Below are positions 27,390 to 36,381 of a DNA stretch of 64,000 nt, piece after piece. The position numbers and the translations under genes are program-made. Each line of letters opens with the position of its first letter. The stretch's first letter is position 1. This DNA is from Gluconobacter albidus (GTDB taxonomy: Bacteria > Pseudomonadota > Alphaproteobacteria > Acetobacterales > Acetobacteraceae): NCBI RefSeq assembly GCF_002723915.1, contig NZ_BEWL01000004.1, forward strand, positions 62,001 through 126,000, in the 5' to 3' direction. The notes under the pieces are model-generated. The model was not told where the DNA came from, searched no databases, and was given only the letters and a program-made list of their open reading frames with translations.

Positions 27390-27645
27390 GTAGATACGAT
27401 ATTCCCGGACGCCCGTTCCAATGGCGGAGCGGATGTCCACGTCTGCGCCAGATCCAGCAATGGACCGGACGTCTCCCCGCTGCCGATGAACGGTCAGATC
27501 GGGTTTGTTGGCTGTTGGACCTGCCCGCCAGACGCGGAACAGACCATCCTCCCTCCCCTTCGGGGCGGGTGATACGGTGCACCAACACCCTGCGGGGGCG
27601 CGGTGTCAATAAAAAAAGCCGTTTCCCGGCCGCCGTCGCGTCGGT
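27390..27645 (-). promoter_or_regulatory. rpsA leader region
   Basis: A 256-bp gap between the cmk stop and the rpsA start. Just after cmk, GCCG-GGAAA-CGGC followed by seven T residues looks like a weak terminator or attenuator. A TTGACA follows it, but I see no good -10 at the right distance. Further on, CCCCGAAGGGG can form a small hairpin. S1 is autoregulated through its leader in other bacteria, so control here is plausible. Confidence 0.4.
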
Positions 27646-28287
27646 TCAGTGTCGCGTGTGACGCAGGGCCACGATTTCGCAGGCCTTATCAAGAACCTCT
27701 GCGGCAGAAAGCCCGTCCGTCTCGATCAGAACGGCATCCGCAGCCTGAACCAGCGGGGCCGTTTCACGCGATGAATCGCGCGCGTCCCGCGCCACGATTT
27801 CGGATACGGCCTCGTCAAGTGAAGCCCCTTCCAGCGGAGTCTCGCCTGCAACCTGACGGTGGCGGCGCAGGGCGCGGGTGCGCGCAGAAGCCGTGATGAA
27901 GAACTTCACGTCCGCATCCGGGAAAACAACAGTCCCGATATCGCGCCCGTCCACAACCGCACCGGTTTCGGACGCAAAAACCCTCTGACGAGCCAGGAGG
28001 GCTGCGCGAACTGCGGGCTGTGCCGCAACGAGAGAAGCCCCACGATCAATCTCGGGAACACGCAGGTCCGTCCGGGCCAGATCACCCTGTTGCAGAGCTT
28101 GCGCTTCAGCGGAAGCATCGTCAGCCGGGTTCAGCCCGGCATTCACCATCCGGCGCGCAACAGCACGATACAGCAACCCGGTGTCAAGATAGGGCAGCCC
28201 CAGTTTCGCGGCCAGAGCCTTGGCGAGCGTTCCTTTGCCCGCCGCCGCAGGCCCGTCAACAGCAATGACCAGCGGACGAGCCGTCAC
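27646..28287 (-). CDS. cmk: Cytidylate kinase
   Basis: A 213-residue nucleoside monophosphate kinase. The P-loop is 'IAVDGPAAAGKGTLAKALA'; 'LPYLDTGLLYRAVARRM' is the CMP-binding start; 'VVDGRDIGTVVFPDADVKFF' and the lid 'RALRRHRQV' follow. It phosphorylates CMP and dCMP to diphosphates. The GTG start overlaps the aroA stop (GTGA). Confidence 0.97.
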   Translation of the reverse strand: MTARPLVIAVDGPAAAGKGTLAKALAAKLGLPYLDTGLLYRAVARRMVNAGLNPADDASAEAQALQQGDLARTDLRVPEIDRGASLVAAQPAVRAALLARQRVFASETGAVVDGRDIGTVVFPDADVKFFITASARTRALRRHRQVAGETPLEGASLDEAVSEIVARDARDSSRETAPLVQAADAVLIETDGLSAAEVLDKACEIVALRHTRH

Positions 28288-29639
28288 GCCGTCAGCCCTG
28301 CGCCGAGAGCGTTCATCAGGTCCACGAAGCCGGGAAAGCTGGTTTCGATGAAAGCCGTGTCGTCCACCTTCACGGGCTTTGCAGCCGCAAGGCCAAGCAC
28401 GACCGCGCTCATGGCAAGGCGGTGGTCCATATGGGTCTGGACCGTTCCGCCACCGAGAGGCGCATGAGCCCCCTTCACGATGAGATCGTCTCCGATCACC
28501 TCGGTTTCGGCACCGTTCACATTCAGCAGGGCGACCGTAGACGCCAGACGGTCACTTTCCTTCACGCGCAGTTCTTCCAGGCCACGCAGACGGGACGGAC
28601 CCTCCGCAAAAGCGCAGGCTACGGCGAGGACGGGATATTCGTCGATCATGGACGGCGCGCGCTCTGGCGGAACATCCACGCCTTTGAGCTGGCTGTGACG
28701 GACATGCAGATCGCCAACCGGCTCTCCACCTTCCACGCGCTCGTTCTCGATGGAGAGGGATGCTCCCATCTCGATCAGCGTCGTGAACAGCCCGGTCCGC
28801 AGCGGGTTGAGACCCACGCCCTCGATCCAGATATCCGAACCCGGCACCAGCAGGGCCGCGACGATCGGGAAAGCTGCGGAAGACGGATCCCCTGGAACCG
28901 TTACGTCCCGAGCGGTCATGACGACCGGCCCCGTCAGAGCGATTCGGCGTCCACCCGCATCGAGCCGCGCAACATCCACTTCGACCCCGAAATGCCGGAG
29001 CATGTTTTCCGTATGATCGCGCGTGGCGACGGGCTCTTCCACGATCGTGGTGCCATGAGCATTCAGACCCGCCAGCAGAATGGCAGACTTGACCTGAGCG
29101 GACGCGACCGGAAGGCGGTATTCGATCGGCTTTGCCTCACCCGTGCCCCGGACGGCCATCGGCAGGCGGCCGCCTTCACGCGTCAGGAACTCGGCACCGT
29201 TGGCCGCCAGAGGCGCCGTCACGCGGCGCATCGGGCGTGAACGCAGGGAGGCATCGCCGGTCATGACGCTGTTGAATGCATGGGAAGACAGAATCCCCGA
29301 CAGCAGGCGAGCCGCCGTGCCGGAATTGCCCATATCCAGCACGTCCGCAGGCTCGCTCAGGGCGCCCACGCCACGACCGTCAATGGTCCACTCCGCGCCC
29401 TCGCGCGTGATGGTCGCGCCAAGCGAGCGCATGGCGTCCGCCGTCCGCAGCACATCCTCACCTTCGAGCAGACCGGTCACACGGGTGCGGCCGGATGCGA
29501 GGGCGGCGAGCATCAGCGAGCGGTGGCTGATGGATTTGTCACCCGGAACACGGGTGCGGCCGGAAAGTCCCTTGGGGGACGCGGAGACGGTCAGGGGGCG
29601 CGAGACTTGCATGGTGATGTTCTTGCTGGGGTGCCCCAT
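28284..29639 (-). CDS. aroA: 3-phosphoshikimate 1-carboxyvinyltransferase (EPSP synthase)
   Basis: About 451 residues. The N-terminal 'RVPGDKSISHRSLMLAALA', 'DMGNSGTAARLLSG', 'RPMRRVTAPL', 'VKSAILLAGLNAHG' and 'RVKESDRLAS' are diagnostic. It catalyses the sixth step of the shikimate pathway. The length and the 'GNSGTAARLL' loop resemble alphaproteobacterial class II-like enzymes. ATG 29639 has GAGGTG upstream; ATG 29612 (MQVSRPLTV) is a good alternative and the usual beginning of the fold. First gene of aroA-cmk-rpsA. Confidence 0.96.
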   Translation of the reverse strand: MGHPSKNITMQVSRPLTVSASPKGLSGRTRVPGDKSISHRSLMLAALASGRTRVTGLLEGEDVLRTADAMRSLGATITREGAEWTIDGRGVGALSEPADVLDMGNSGTAARLLSGILSSHAFNSVMTGDASLRSRPMRRVTAPLAANGAEFLTREGGRLPMAVRGTGEAKPIEYRLPVASAQVKSAILLAGLNAHGTTIVEEPVATRDHTENMLRHFGVEVDVARLDAGGRRIALTGPVVMTARDVTVPGDPSSAAFPIVAALLVPGSDIWIEGVGLNPLRTGLFTTLIEMGASLSIENERVEGGEPVGDLHVRHSQLKGVDVPPERAPSMIDEYPVLAVACAFAEGPSRLRGLEELRVKESDRLASTVALLNVNGAETEVIGDDLIVKGAHAPLGGGTVQTHMDHRLAMSAVVLGLAAAKPVKVDDTAFIETSFPGFVDLMNALGAGLTA

Positions 29640-29773
29640 GCCTGTCAATCACCTCATGAGGGTGCAGTCATTCGCCTGAAAACTGTCAGGAATCATACGA
29701 TGGGATTTGACAGGGAGCGCACAAGCTGGCATGGCCGCGTTCCTTATTCGAGGCATCAGCAGGTTCCCGCACA

Positions 29774-30100
29774 ATGGCAAAACCCGAACTCGGTCTGAAA
29801 CGGACATGCGTTGAGTGCAACGCCCGCTTCTATGACCTGAACCGCGTCCCCGCGGTGTGCCCGAAATGCGGCACGACCCAGCCGGACGATTCCCGTCTGA
29901 AGCGCAGCGAAGTTCCGCTGCCGGAAGAAAAAGATCCGAAGCCCCAGGCCAACGAGCATGAGGACGACGTGGATCTGGAAGTCGCCGATGACGAGGACGA
30001 TGACGATGTGATCGCCCCGGACGACGATCTGGACGATGACGACGATCTCAGCAACGACATCGAAGTCCCGAATGACAAGGATGATCGCGACGACAACTGA
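29774..30100 (+). CDS. TIGR02300-family (FYDLN) acidic protein
   Basis: A 108-residue protein. The N-terminal half holds a zinc-ribbon-like pair 'CVECNARFYDLNRVPAVCPKCG' split by the 'FYDLN' signature; the C-terminal half is almost entirely Asp/Glu. This is a conserved alphaproteobacterial family of unknown function, typically found next to aroA as here, but divergent from it. It overlaps the start of the downstream lipoprotein gene. Confidence 0.88.
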   Translation: MAKPELGLKRTCVECNARFYDLNRVPAVCPKCGTTQPDDSRLKRSEVPLPEEKDPKPQANEHEDDVDLEVADDEDDDDVIAPDDDLDDDDDLSNDIEVPNDKDDRDDN

Positions 30101-30647
30101 GGTTGTCGCCAAAATCCTCTGCGCCGCTTTTCTGGCGGCACTGATGAGCGGCTGCTCTGATCCGGAAGGCATCTTCGCCCCGGACAGCGCAGCCGTTCGC
30201 GCATTCAGGGCCCGGCTCGACAGCCAGCCCAGCGCAACGGCGGTGCTTCAGGCCGGCTGCCCGTCTCCGATCCGCGTGCTGCGCCTGAGCGTGGACCGTC
30301 CCGTGACGGAAGATATTCTGGCCCTGCTGCAGGTGAGCGAGACCCATCAGGTCAACACGCGGCATGTCCGGCTGCTGTGTGGCGAGACCGTACTGTCGGA
30401 TGCCTGGAACTGGTATGTGCCGGAGCGGCTTTCCCCGGCCATGAACACACTGCTTGAACAGACCGACACACCGTTCGGACGCGTCGTGCAGCAGACAGCG
30501 TTCAGACGGGAAAGACTGGAAACCCGTTTCCCCGGGGAAGCCTCCGGAATCGTTCTGGAGAACAGGGCGCTTCTGCGCCGGGGCGCGGATGACGCACCGA
30601 TTTCCCTCGTGGTGGAAGACTATCTCCCCGCAGCCCTCCGCCCCTGA
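30072..30647 (+). CDS. Chorismate-lyase-like lipoprotein
   Basis: About 191 residues. A hydrophobic segment and lipobox ('AAFLAALMSGC') indicate an exported lipoprotein. The rest reads like a chorismate lyase/UbiC-type fold: 'NTRHVRLLCGETVLSDAWNW', 'YVPERLSPAMNTLLEQTDTP', 'FGRVV', and a C-terminal 'IVLENRALLRRG...SLVVEDYL' with Glu residues at positions where UbiC-like proteins keep acidic residues. The fold assignment is from pattern memory, not a search. The start is uncertain (30036, 30072 or 30081); all overlap the upstream gene, implying coupling. Confidence 0.6.
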   Translation: MTRMIATTTEVVAKILCAAFLAALMSGCSDPEGIFAPDSAAVRAFRARLDSQPSATAVLQAGCPSPIRVLRLSVDRPVTEDILALLQVSETHQVNTRHVRLLCGETVLSDAWNWYVPERLSPAMNTLLEQTDTPFGRVVQQTAFRRERLETRFPGEASGIVLENRALLRRGADDAPISLVVEDYLPAALRP

Positions 30648-30650
30648 GCG

Positions 30651-31406
30651 TCAGGACGCCGGAGACCAGTTCAGATGCTGCCCGCCATCCAACGCCAACA
30701 TCTGCCCCGTCACGGAAGGAAGCGCGAACAGCGCAAGTGCGGCCTGAGCGATCTCTTCGGGGGATGAGCCATGCTGCAACGGTGTGCGAGCGCACATACT
30801 GTCGAAATGCTCCTGCGTCTGCCGCACCGCCGGAAGGACCGGGCCGGGACCGATGGCGTTCACCCGGACCCGCGGTGCGAGCGCCAGTGCCATGGTCTGC
30901 GTCAGGGTCCATAATCCCGTGCGGGACAGGGTGTAGCTAACGAAATGCGGCGTCAGGTTCCATACACGCTGGTCCAGCATGTTCAGAATCAGACCCTCGG
31001 CACCCTCAGGAAGCGCCTGCGCCATGGCCTGGGACAGGACGAATGGCGCGCGAAGATTGGTTTCAAGATGCAGATCCCAACTCTCGCGGGTAACGTTGCC
31101 CATCTCGTCGCGGATGAAAGCGGAGGCATTGTTAACAAGGACGCCAACCGGACCAAGAGCGGCCTGCACCCGCGGCAGCAACGCCTCGACCTCGTCTTCG
31201 CAGTGCAGATCGGCCTTCAGAACGCAGCCTTTGCCCCCGATCTGCTCCAGCAAATCTTCGGCTTCACGGGTGCTGTCGCGACAATGGATGGCGACCGCAA
31301 ATCCCTCCCCGGCCAGCATTTCCACAAGCGCTGCACCAATACGGCGCGCGCTTCCCGTCACCAGAGCCACACGGGGAACACGCGCAGAAATCTGAAACGG
31401 CATCAT
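30651..31406 (-). CDS. Short-chain dehydrogenase/reductase (pteridine-reductase/FolM-like)
   Basis: A 251-residue SDR. The cofactor motif 'VTGSARRIGAAL' has an Arg-Arg pair typical of NADPH-preferring pteridine reductases; 'VLVNNASAF' and the C-terminal 'GPGPVLPAVRQTQEHF' also fit the FolM/PTR1 group. The catalytic YxxxK motif reads Y-T-L-S-R, so Lys is replaced by Arg (codon CGC at 30921-30923). The gene converges on the lipoprotein gene and sits just downstream of recR. Confidence 0.85.
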   Translation of the reverse strand: MMPFQISARVPRVALVTGSARRIGAALVEMLAGEGFAVAIHCRDSTREAEDLLEQIGGKGCVLKADLHCEDEVEALLPRVQAALGPVGVLVNNASAFIRDEMGNVTRESWDLHLETNLRAPFVLSQAMAQALPEGAEGLILNMLDQRVWNLTPHFVSYTLSRTGLWTLTQTMALALAPRVRVNAIGPGPVLPAVRQTQEHFDSMCARTPLQHGSSPEEIAQAALALFALPSVTGQMLALDGGQHLNWSPAS

Positions 31407-31408
31407 GT

Positions 31409-32005
31409 TCAGAGAGACCGCCGGGCCGTCAGCGCGGCGGCGAGCGTCCCGTCATCCAGCACGTCCAGCGCGCCGCCCATTGGCACACCATGCCCCACAC
31501 GCGTGACACTCACGCCCGTAGAGAGCAGCCGTTCCTGAAGCCAGTGCGCGGTCGTCGCCCCCTCAACGGTGGCACTCAGGGCGAGAATGACTTCCCTCAC
31601 CCCACCAGCCTCGATCCGCTCAAACAGCGGGCGAACGTTCAGATCATCCGGCCCCAGCCCCGCCAGCGCGGACAGGGTCCCACCCAGAACCTGATAGACC
31701 CCGCGATGCACGCCCGCGCGCTCCAGCGCCCAGAGATCACCCACGGTTTCAACCACGCAGATCAGCCCCTGATCCCGCGCCGTGTCCGTGCAGATCTGGC
31801 ACGGATCGACCGTATCGAGATTGCCGCACCGGGTGCAGGTCTTTACGCTCGTGGCCGCGCGCTCCATCAGATGGGCAAGCGGCAGCATCCGGCTTTCCGG
31901 CTGACGCAGAAGCGCCAGGGCGGCCCGGCGGGCGGAGCGTGGCCCCAGTCCCGGCAGACGCGCAAGCATGGTGATCAGCTGATCGATATCGCCGTGGCCC
32001 ATCAT
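31409..32005 (-). CDS. recR: Recombination protein RecR
   Basis: A 198-residue protein. A helix-hairpin-helix is at the N-terminus ('LARLPGLGPRSARRAALALL'), the zinc finger is 'CTRCGNLDTVDPCQIC', and a Toprim domain follows ('LICVVETVGDLWALERAG', 'LALSATVEGATTAHWL'). It acts with RecO/RecF to load RecA at gaps. The genes run dnaX-ybaB-recR, the standard order. Confidence 0.97.
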   Translation of the reverse strand: MMGHGDIDQLITMLARLPGLGPRSARRAALALLRQPESRMLPLAHLMERAATSVKTCTRCGNLDTVDPCQICTDTARDQGLICVVETVGDLWALERAGVHRGVYQVLGGTLSALAGLGPDDLNVRPLFERIEAGGVREVILALSATVEGATTAHWLQERLLSTGVSVTRVGHGVPMGGALDVLDDGTLAAALTARRSL

Positions 32006-32030
32006 GGGCGTAAAATCCCCGCCAGCCGGA

Positions 32031-32354
32031 TCAGAACGGCAGTTTCAGGCCTGCCGGAAGATCAAGACCACCCGTCACGTCGCGCATGGCTTCGGAACTG
32101 GCAGCCTCGGCCTTGGCCTTGGCGTCCGTATAGGCCGCAACGATCAGGTCCTGAAGCGTTTCGATATCGGTCGGATCGGCCAGCTGCGGATCAATTTTCA
32201 GATCGCGCATTTCGCCCTTCCCCGTCAGCTTGACCGTCACCAGTCCGGCACCGGCGGAACCATCAACGACAAGAGACGCCAGATTGCTCTGCGCGGCTTC
32301 CATCTTGGCCTGCATCTGGCTGGCCTGCTTCATCAGTCCGGCAAGGTTTTTCAT
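32031..32354 (-). CDS. YbaB/EbfC-family nucleoid-associated protein
   Basis: A 107-residue protein beginning 'MKNLAGLMKQASQMQAKMEA' with the central 'VTVKLTGKGEMRDLKIDPQL' strand and a helical end. It forms dimers that bind DNA. ATG 32354 follows AAGGACG; a GTG one codon earlier is possible. It lies between dnaX and recR. Confidence 0.95.
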   Translation of the reverse strand: MKNLAGLMKQASQMQAKMEAAQSNLASLVVDGSAGAGLVTVKLTGKGEMRDLKIDPQLADPTDIETLQDLIVAAYTDAKAKAEAASSEAMRDVTGGLDLPAGLKLPF

Positions 32355-32366
32355 CACTATCGTCCT

Positions 32367-34322
32367 TCAGTTCAGGTTCAGATCGTCTTCATCAAGGGAA
32401 TCGGCATCCAGAGGTGCAAATTCCAGATCGGGCGGCGCATCATCGGTCAGCGGCACAGTGATTTCGGGTGGCAGACCGTATTCATCAAGGGAGTGATCCT
32501 GAACTTCCCCGATCTTTGCGCCGGGAAAGGCTTTCAGAATGGCCTGCACCAGCGGATGTTCCTCCACCGAAGCCTGATTGATGGCCACGACTTCGGCGCC
32601 CTGCTCGTCGAGTGTCGGCTCACCCGAAGCGGTCGAGGCACTGACACGCCACTGACCGGGGTAGACACGGTCAAGCAGTTTCTGAAGCTGACGCTCGATA
32701 CGGGCCTGCGGCTCTTCGGCGCGGATCTGAACGTCGGGCGGCGAAAAGCGCACGAGGTGGACGGCATTGCGGAGCAGCCCGTGCAGAACGGGCTCCCGTT
32801 CCCGCGCCACCATCGCCACCATCTCGCGCCATGTCCGGGGCGGCGGAGGAAGTTCAGGTTCGGGCTCAGGCTCCGGAGTTGCTTCGGCATAACAGATGCC
32901 GGGCTCGAGAATTGTTCCACCATTCGCAACCAGTCGAACATGCGCCCGAGGCGCAGGACCGCCTGAGCTTTCGCTAACATTGGTCGAGGCGATACCGCTG
33001 ACAGCAGCTGACGGCGTGGCTGAAGACGTCCCACCTGTCGGCGTGAGAGGCACAGCTGGCAGAGACAGGTCCTGCCCGCCTTCGGTCAACTGGCGGATCA
33101 GCCGGTCCGGCGTGGGCAGCAGACTGGCATAACACAGACGAATCAGGACCATCTCCGCCGCCTGACGGCGATCCGGAGCCGTCTCGACTTCCTGCACGCC
33201 TTTCAGCAGGATCTGCCAGGCACGGCCCAAAACGGCATTGGACAAACGGTCAGCCAGCGCCCCGCCGCGTGTGCGCTCGGCTTCCGGCAGATCCCGACCT
33301 TCCCGCAGGGACGGAATGGCCTTGAGACGCGAAATCAGATGCAGCAGATCCAGCAGATCCGCCAGCAGCACGCCCAGATCAGCACCCCGGGCATAGGCCT
33401 GATCGGTCAGGTCCAGCGCATCGGCAGGCTTTCCAGCCATCAGCGCGTCCAGCAGATCGAAAACCAGACCACGATCCGCCAGACCCAGCATATCGGCCAC
33501 GGCATCCGCGTCACTGGCCCCCTGCGCGATGGCCTGATCGAGCAGCGAGAGGCCGTCACGCACGGAACCATCCGCCGCACGGGCGATCAGGGACAGCGCG
33601 TCTTCTGAAAGGGTCGCCCCTTCCTTCAGCGCGATATTGTGGAAATGCCCGGCCAGAAGAGACTGCGGAACGCGACGCAGATCAAAACGCTGGCAGCGGG
33701 ACAGAACCGTGACCGGAACCTTGCGCAACTCAGTCGTGGCGAAAATGAATGTGACCTGCGGCGGCGGCTCTTCAAGCGTCTTGAGCAACGCATTGAAAGC
33801 ATTGCGCGACAGCATGTGGACTTCATCGATGATGAAGACTTTCATGCGCGCCTGCATCGGGCGAAAACGCGTGGCCTCGATAATTTCGCGCACATCGTCT
33901 ACGCCCGTGCGGGAGGCGGCATCCATTTCCAGCACGTCGGGATGACGGTCCGCCAGAATGGCGGTGCAGTTGGGGCAGACGCCGCAGGGATCAGCGGTCG
34001 GGCCACCGTTGCCATCCCGGCCGATGCAGTTCAGGGCACGGGCAATGATGCGGGCGGTCGTCGTCTTGCCGACGCCGCGCACGCCAGTCAGCATGAAAGC
34101 GTGCGCCACACGCTTGAGCTCAAATGCGCGACGCAGAATGCGGACGAGCGAATCCTGCCCGATCAGATCATCAAAGGTCTGTGGCCGGTACTTGCGGGCC
34201 AGAACGCGATAGGGCGTGGCCTCGGCGGCCGGGGGCGCAGACATTTCCGGCTCTGGTGCGTCTCCGAAGAAGCCGCCGCCATTTTCGGGCGGCAGGGGGA
34301 GATCGTCGTGGTCATCAGTCAT
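32367..34322 (-). CDS. dnaX: DNA polymerase III subunit gamma/tau
   Basis: A 651-residue clamp-loader ATPase. Walker A is 'GVRGVGKTTTARIIARALNC', the zinc module includes 'CGVCPNC', Walker B is 'KVFIIDEVHML', sensor 1 is 'IFATTELRKVP', and the SRC motif is 'LSRCQRFDL'. The C-terminal third is the tau-type extension, with a low-complexity 'PEPEPEPELPPPP' linker. I noticed no slippery A-run that would make a separate gamma. First gene of dnaX-ybaB-recR. Confidence 0.96.
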   Translation of the reverse strand: MTDDHDDLPLPPENGGGFFGDAPEPEMSAPPAAEATPYRVLARKYRPQTFDDLIGQDSLVRILRRAFELKRVAHAFMLTGVRGVGKTTTARIIARALNCIGRDGNGGPTADPCGVCPNCTAILADRHPDVLEMDAASRTGVDDVREIIEATRFRPMQARMKVFIIDEVHMLSRNAFNALLKTLEEPPPQVTFIFATTELRKVPVTVLSRCQRFDLRRVPQSLLAGHFHNIALKEGATLSEDALSLIARAADGSVRDGLSLLDQAIAQGASDADAVADMLGLADRGLVFDLLDALMAGKPADALDLTDQAYARGADLGVLLADLLDLLHLISRLKAIPSLREGRDLPEAERTRGGALADRLSNAVLGRAWQILLKGVQEVETAPDRRQAAEMVLIRLCYASLLPTPDRLIRQLTEGGQDLSLPAVPLTPTGGTSSATPSAAVSGIASTNVSESSGGPAPRAHVRLVANGGTILEPGICYAEATPEPEPEPELPPPPRTWREMVAMVAREREPVLHGLLRNAVHLVRFSPPDVQIRAEEPQARIERQLQKLLDRVYPGQWRVSASTASGEPTLDEQGAEVVAINQASVEEHPLVQAILKAFPGAKIGEVQDHSLDEYGLPPEITVPLTDDAPPDLEFAPLDADSLDEDDLNLN

Positions 34323-34411
34323 GGAAGTGTTGAACCCTCAGAACTGAGGATGGGACCGTCAGGAAACGGTCGGGGACACTGCGGGAAAGAGCGTCCAGTG
34401 ACTGTGTGAGG

Positions 34412-34510
34412 TAGGAGGCCGGACATTCAACCCGGATAAAACTCACTGCGGCTGCTTCCTTCCGGACCTGACCGGGTTGGCAAGGTATCCGTCCAAAGCC
34501 GACCTCCCGG
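34412..34510 (-). ncRNA. ffs: Signal recognition particle RNA, small bacterial (4.5S) type
   Basis: The minus strand contains GGTCAGGTCCGGAAGGAAGC, the universal SRP domain IV apical sequence that binds Ffh. The flanks pair as a single long hairpin: 5' GGAGG near 34508 with 3' CCTCC near 34414. The length is about 98 nt; the exact ends are estimated from the pairing. It lies directly upstream of dnaX, as in many alphaproteobacteria. Confidence 0.93.
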
Positions 34511-34515
34511 CGCTC

Positions 34516-34545
34516 TCCTAACACGGAGAGAGGGGTGTCTGACAA
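34516..34545 (-). promoter_or_regulatory. Likely promoter of the SRP RNA gene
   Basis: On the minus strand a -35-like TTGTCA (34540-34545) and a -10-like TTAGGA (34516-34521) lie 18 bp apart. The start would be a few bases before the predicted RNA 5' end. Confidence 0.45.
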
Positions 34546-34581
34546 CCCCCAATCATCAGAGTACGCCCTCATTCCCGCGTC

Positions 34582-36381
34582 TTATTCGCCGACAGCCGCC
34601 CCACCCATGTGCCGCGGGTCGGCCGCACCATAGATCAGACCGGTCTTCGGAGCCTTCAGGCTCGGGCGATCGGCAAGGATGCCTTCCGCCACACCCCACG
34701 GACGATGGGGCGACAGGGCATACCCTTCGGCCTTGAGAGTCTGCATGGCCGTGTCAGACAGCGCCCCCTGCTCAAGCTCAACAGCGGAAGGCTCCCACTG
34801 TTCATGGATTCGCGGCAGGTCGATGGCCTGACGGATATCCAGCCCGTAATCAATCACCCCGAGAATGACGGAAAGCGTGATCGTCGGAATGCGCGAACCG
34901 CCGGGGCTGCCGATCACCATGACGACCTTGCCATCGCGCGAAACGATGGAGGGCGACATCGAAGACAGCGGCGTCTTGCCCGGGGCAATCGCATTGGCTT
35001 CCGAACCGACAATGCCGAACATGTTGGGCGCACCCGGCTTGGACGAGAAATCGTCCATCTCGTCGTTCATCCAGATGCCAGTATGCCCCCCCATTACACC
35101 CGCGCCGAACCAGCCATTGAGGGTATAGGTTGCCGAAACGGCCGTCCCTTCACGATCAAGCACGGAGAACTGCGTGGTCTCATGCTTTTCCTGGGTGTCG
35201 GGAGCCGCCTGCGTCACGGGAACGGGCAGCGCCTCTCCTGCTCTGAGCGTGCTGGACGACAGCGCGCGATCGGTCGGAATGCCCTGGCGGATCTGATAGG
35301 CGTAAGCGGGGTCGATCAGGTGTTCGACAGGATTATGGACGAAATCCGGATCGCCCAGATCGCGCCGGTCGGAATAGGCATGACGCATGGCCTCGATCTC
35401 GCGCTGCGTTGCAGGCGCGCTATGCAGACCAAGGGCGTGCATATCGTAACCGGAGAGAATGTTCAGGATTTCGCAGAGTGCAACACCCCCGCCGCTCGGC
35501 GGCGGTGCCGTGTCGATCGTATAGCCCCGATAGGTGCAGCGGATCGGCTCAAGGTGACGGATGTGATAGTTTTTGAAGTCAGAAAGCTGAAGAATGCCGC
35601 CGCCTTCAGTGCTGGCGCGCACGATTTCCTTCGCGATCGGACCATCATAAAACGCCTGCGGACCTTCTTTGGCGATCAGTTCCAGCGAGTCCGCCAGATC
35701 CTTCTGCACCAGACGGTCGCCCGTCTGAAGCGGCGTACCATCGGGGCGCAGATAGAACGCGCGGGCATAGGGATCGTGCTGGAAATAGCGCGTCGAGGTG
35801 TGCAGAAGATCCGCATCGCCCTGATTCAGAACGAAGCCATTCCGGGCCAGCGCAATCGCAGGGGCCATGACCTTGGCGCGTGGCAGGCGCCCCCATTTCT
35901 GCAGAATGGAGTCCAGCCCCGCGACTGTTCCCGGAACGGCGACGGCTTTCCAGCCTTCAGTGGACAGACCCGGAATGACCTTGCCCGAAGCGTCCTGATA
36001 CATCGTGGCCGTCGCAGCGGCGGGAGCATGTTCGCGGAAATCAATGAAGACCGTCTGGCCCGTTTTCAAACGCAGGGTCATGAATCCGCCGCCGCCAATA
36101 TTACCGGCTGCGGGATAGACCACAGCCAGAGCATATCCGACAGCCACGGCCGCATCGACCGCATTGCCACCCTGTGCAAGGATTTTCGCACCGGCATCCG
36201 AGGCGAGATGCTGCGCCGACACCACCATGCCATGACGGCCTGACGTCAGCACACCGGCACTGACATTGTCCGGACCGAAAGCCAGCGGATCATGCGCTGA
36301 ACTCAGCGCCGGGGCGGCTGCGATGGCGAGCGTCGTGCTGCTGATCAGGGCCGTGGCGAGAAGAAGCGAAAACGCTCTCAT
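34582..36381 (-). CDS. ggt: Gamma-glutamyltransferase, periplasmic
   Basis: A 599-residue Ntn-hydrolase proenzyme. The signal peptide ends near 'LAIAAAPALS'. 'MVVSAQHLASDAGAKILAQG' and 'GGGGFMTLR'-like segments begin the large subunit. The autocleavage nucleophile is the Thr in 'HETTQFSVLDREG' around residue 395, followed by 'SMSPSIVSRDGKVVMVIGSP'. It hydrolyses glutathione and other gamma-glutamyl compounds in the periplasm. The start overlaps the map stop by 4 bp. Confidence 0.95.
   Translation of the reverse strand: MRAFSLLLATALISSTTLAIAAAPALSSAHDPLAFGPDNVSAGVLTSGRHGMVVSAQHLASDAGAKILAQGGNAVDAAVAVGYALAVVYPAAGNIGGGGFMTLRLKTGQTVFIDFREHAPAAATATMYQDASGKVIPGLSTEGWKAVAVPGTVAGLDSILQKWGRLPRAKVMAPAIALARNGFVLNQGDADLLHTSTRYFQHDPYARAFYLRPDGTPLQTGDRLVQKDLADSLELIAKEGPQAFYDGPIAKEIVRASTEGGGILQLSDFKNYHIRHLEPIRCTYRGYTIDTAPPPSGGGVALCEILNILSGYDMHALGLHSAPATQREIEAMRHAYSDRRDLGDPDFVHNPVEHLIDPAYAYQIRQGIPTDRALSSSTLRAGEALPVPVTQAAPDTQEKHETTQFSVLDREGTAVSATYTLNGWFGAGVMGGHTGIWMNDEMDDFSSKPGAPNMFGIVGSEANAIAPGKTPLSSMSPSIVSRDGKVVMVIGSPGGSRIPTITLSVILGVIDYGLDIRQAIDLPRIHEQWEPSAVELEQGALSDTAMQTLKAEGYALSPHRPWGVAEGILADRPSLKAPKTGLIYGAADPRHMGGAAVGE

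Noticed and set aside
29700-29740. TTGACA before the TIGR02300 gene as a promoter
   Set aside because: The -35-like box at 29707-29712 is good, but the sequence 17 bp later (CATGGC) is a poor -10.
32367-34322. Programmed frameshift in dnaX
   Set aside because: I saw no A-AAA-AAG type slippery run, and many alphaproteobacteria make only the long form.
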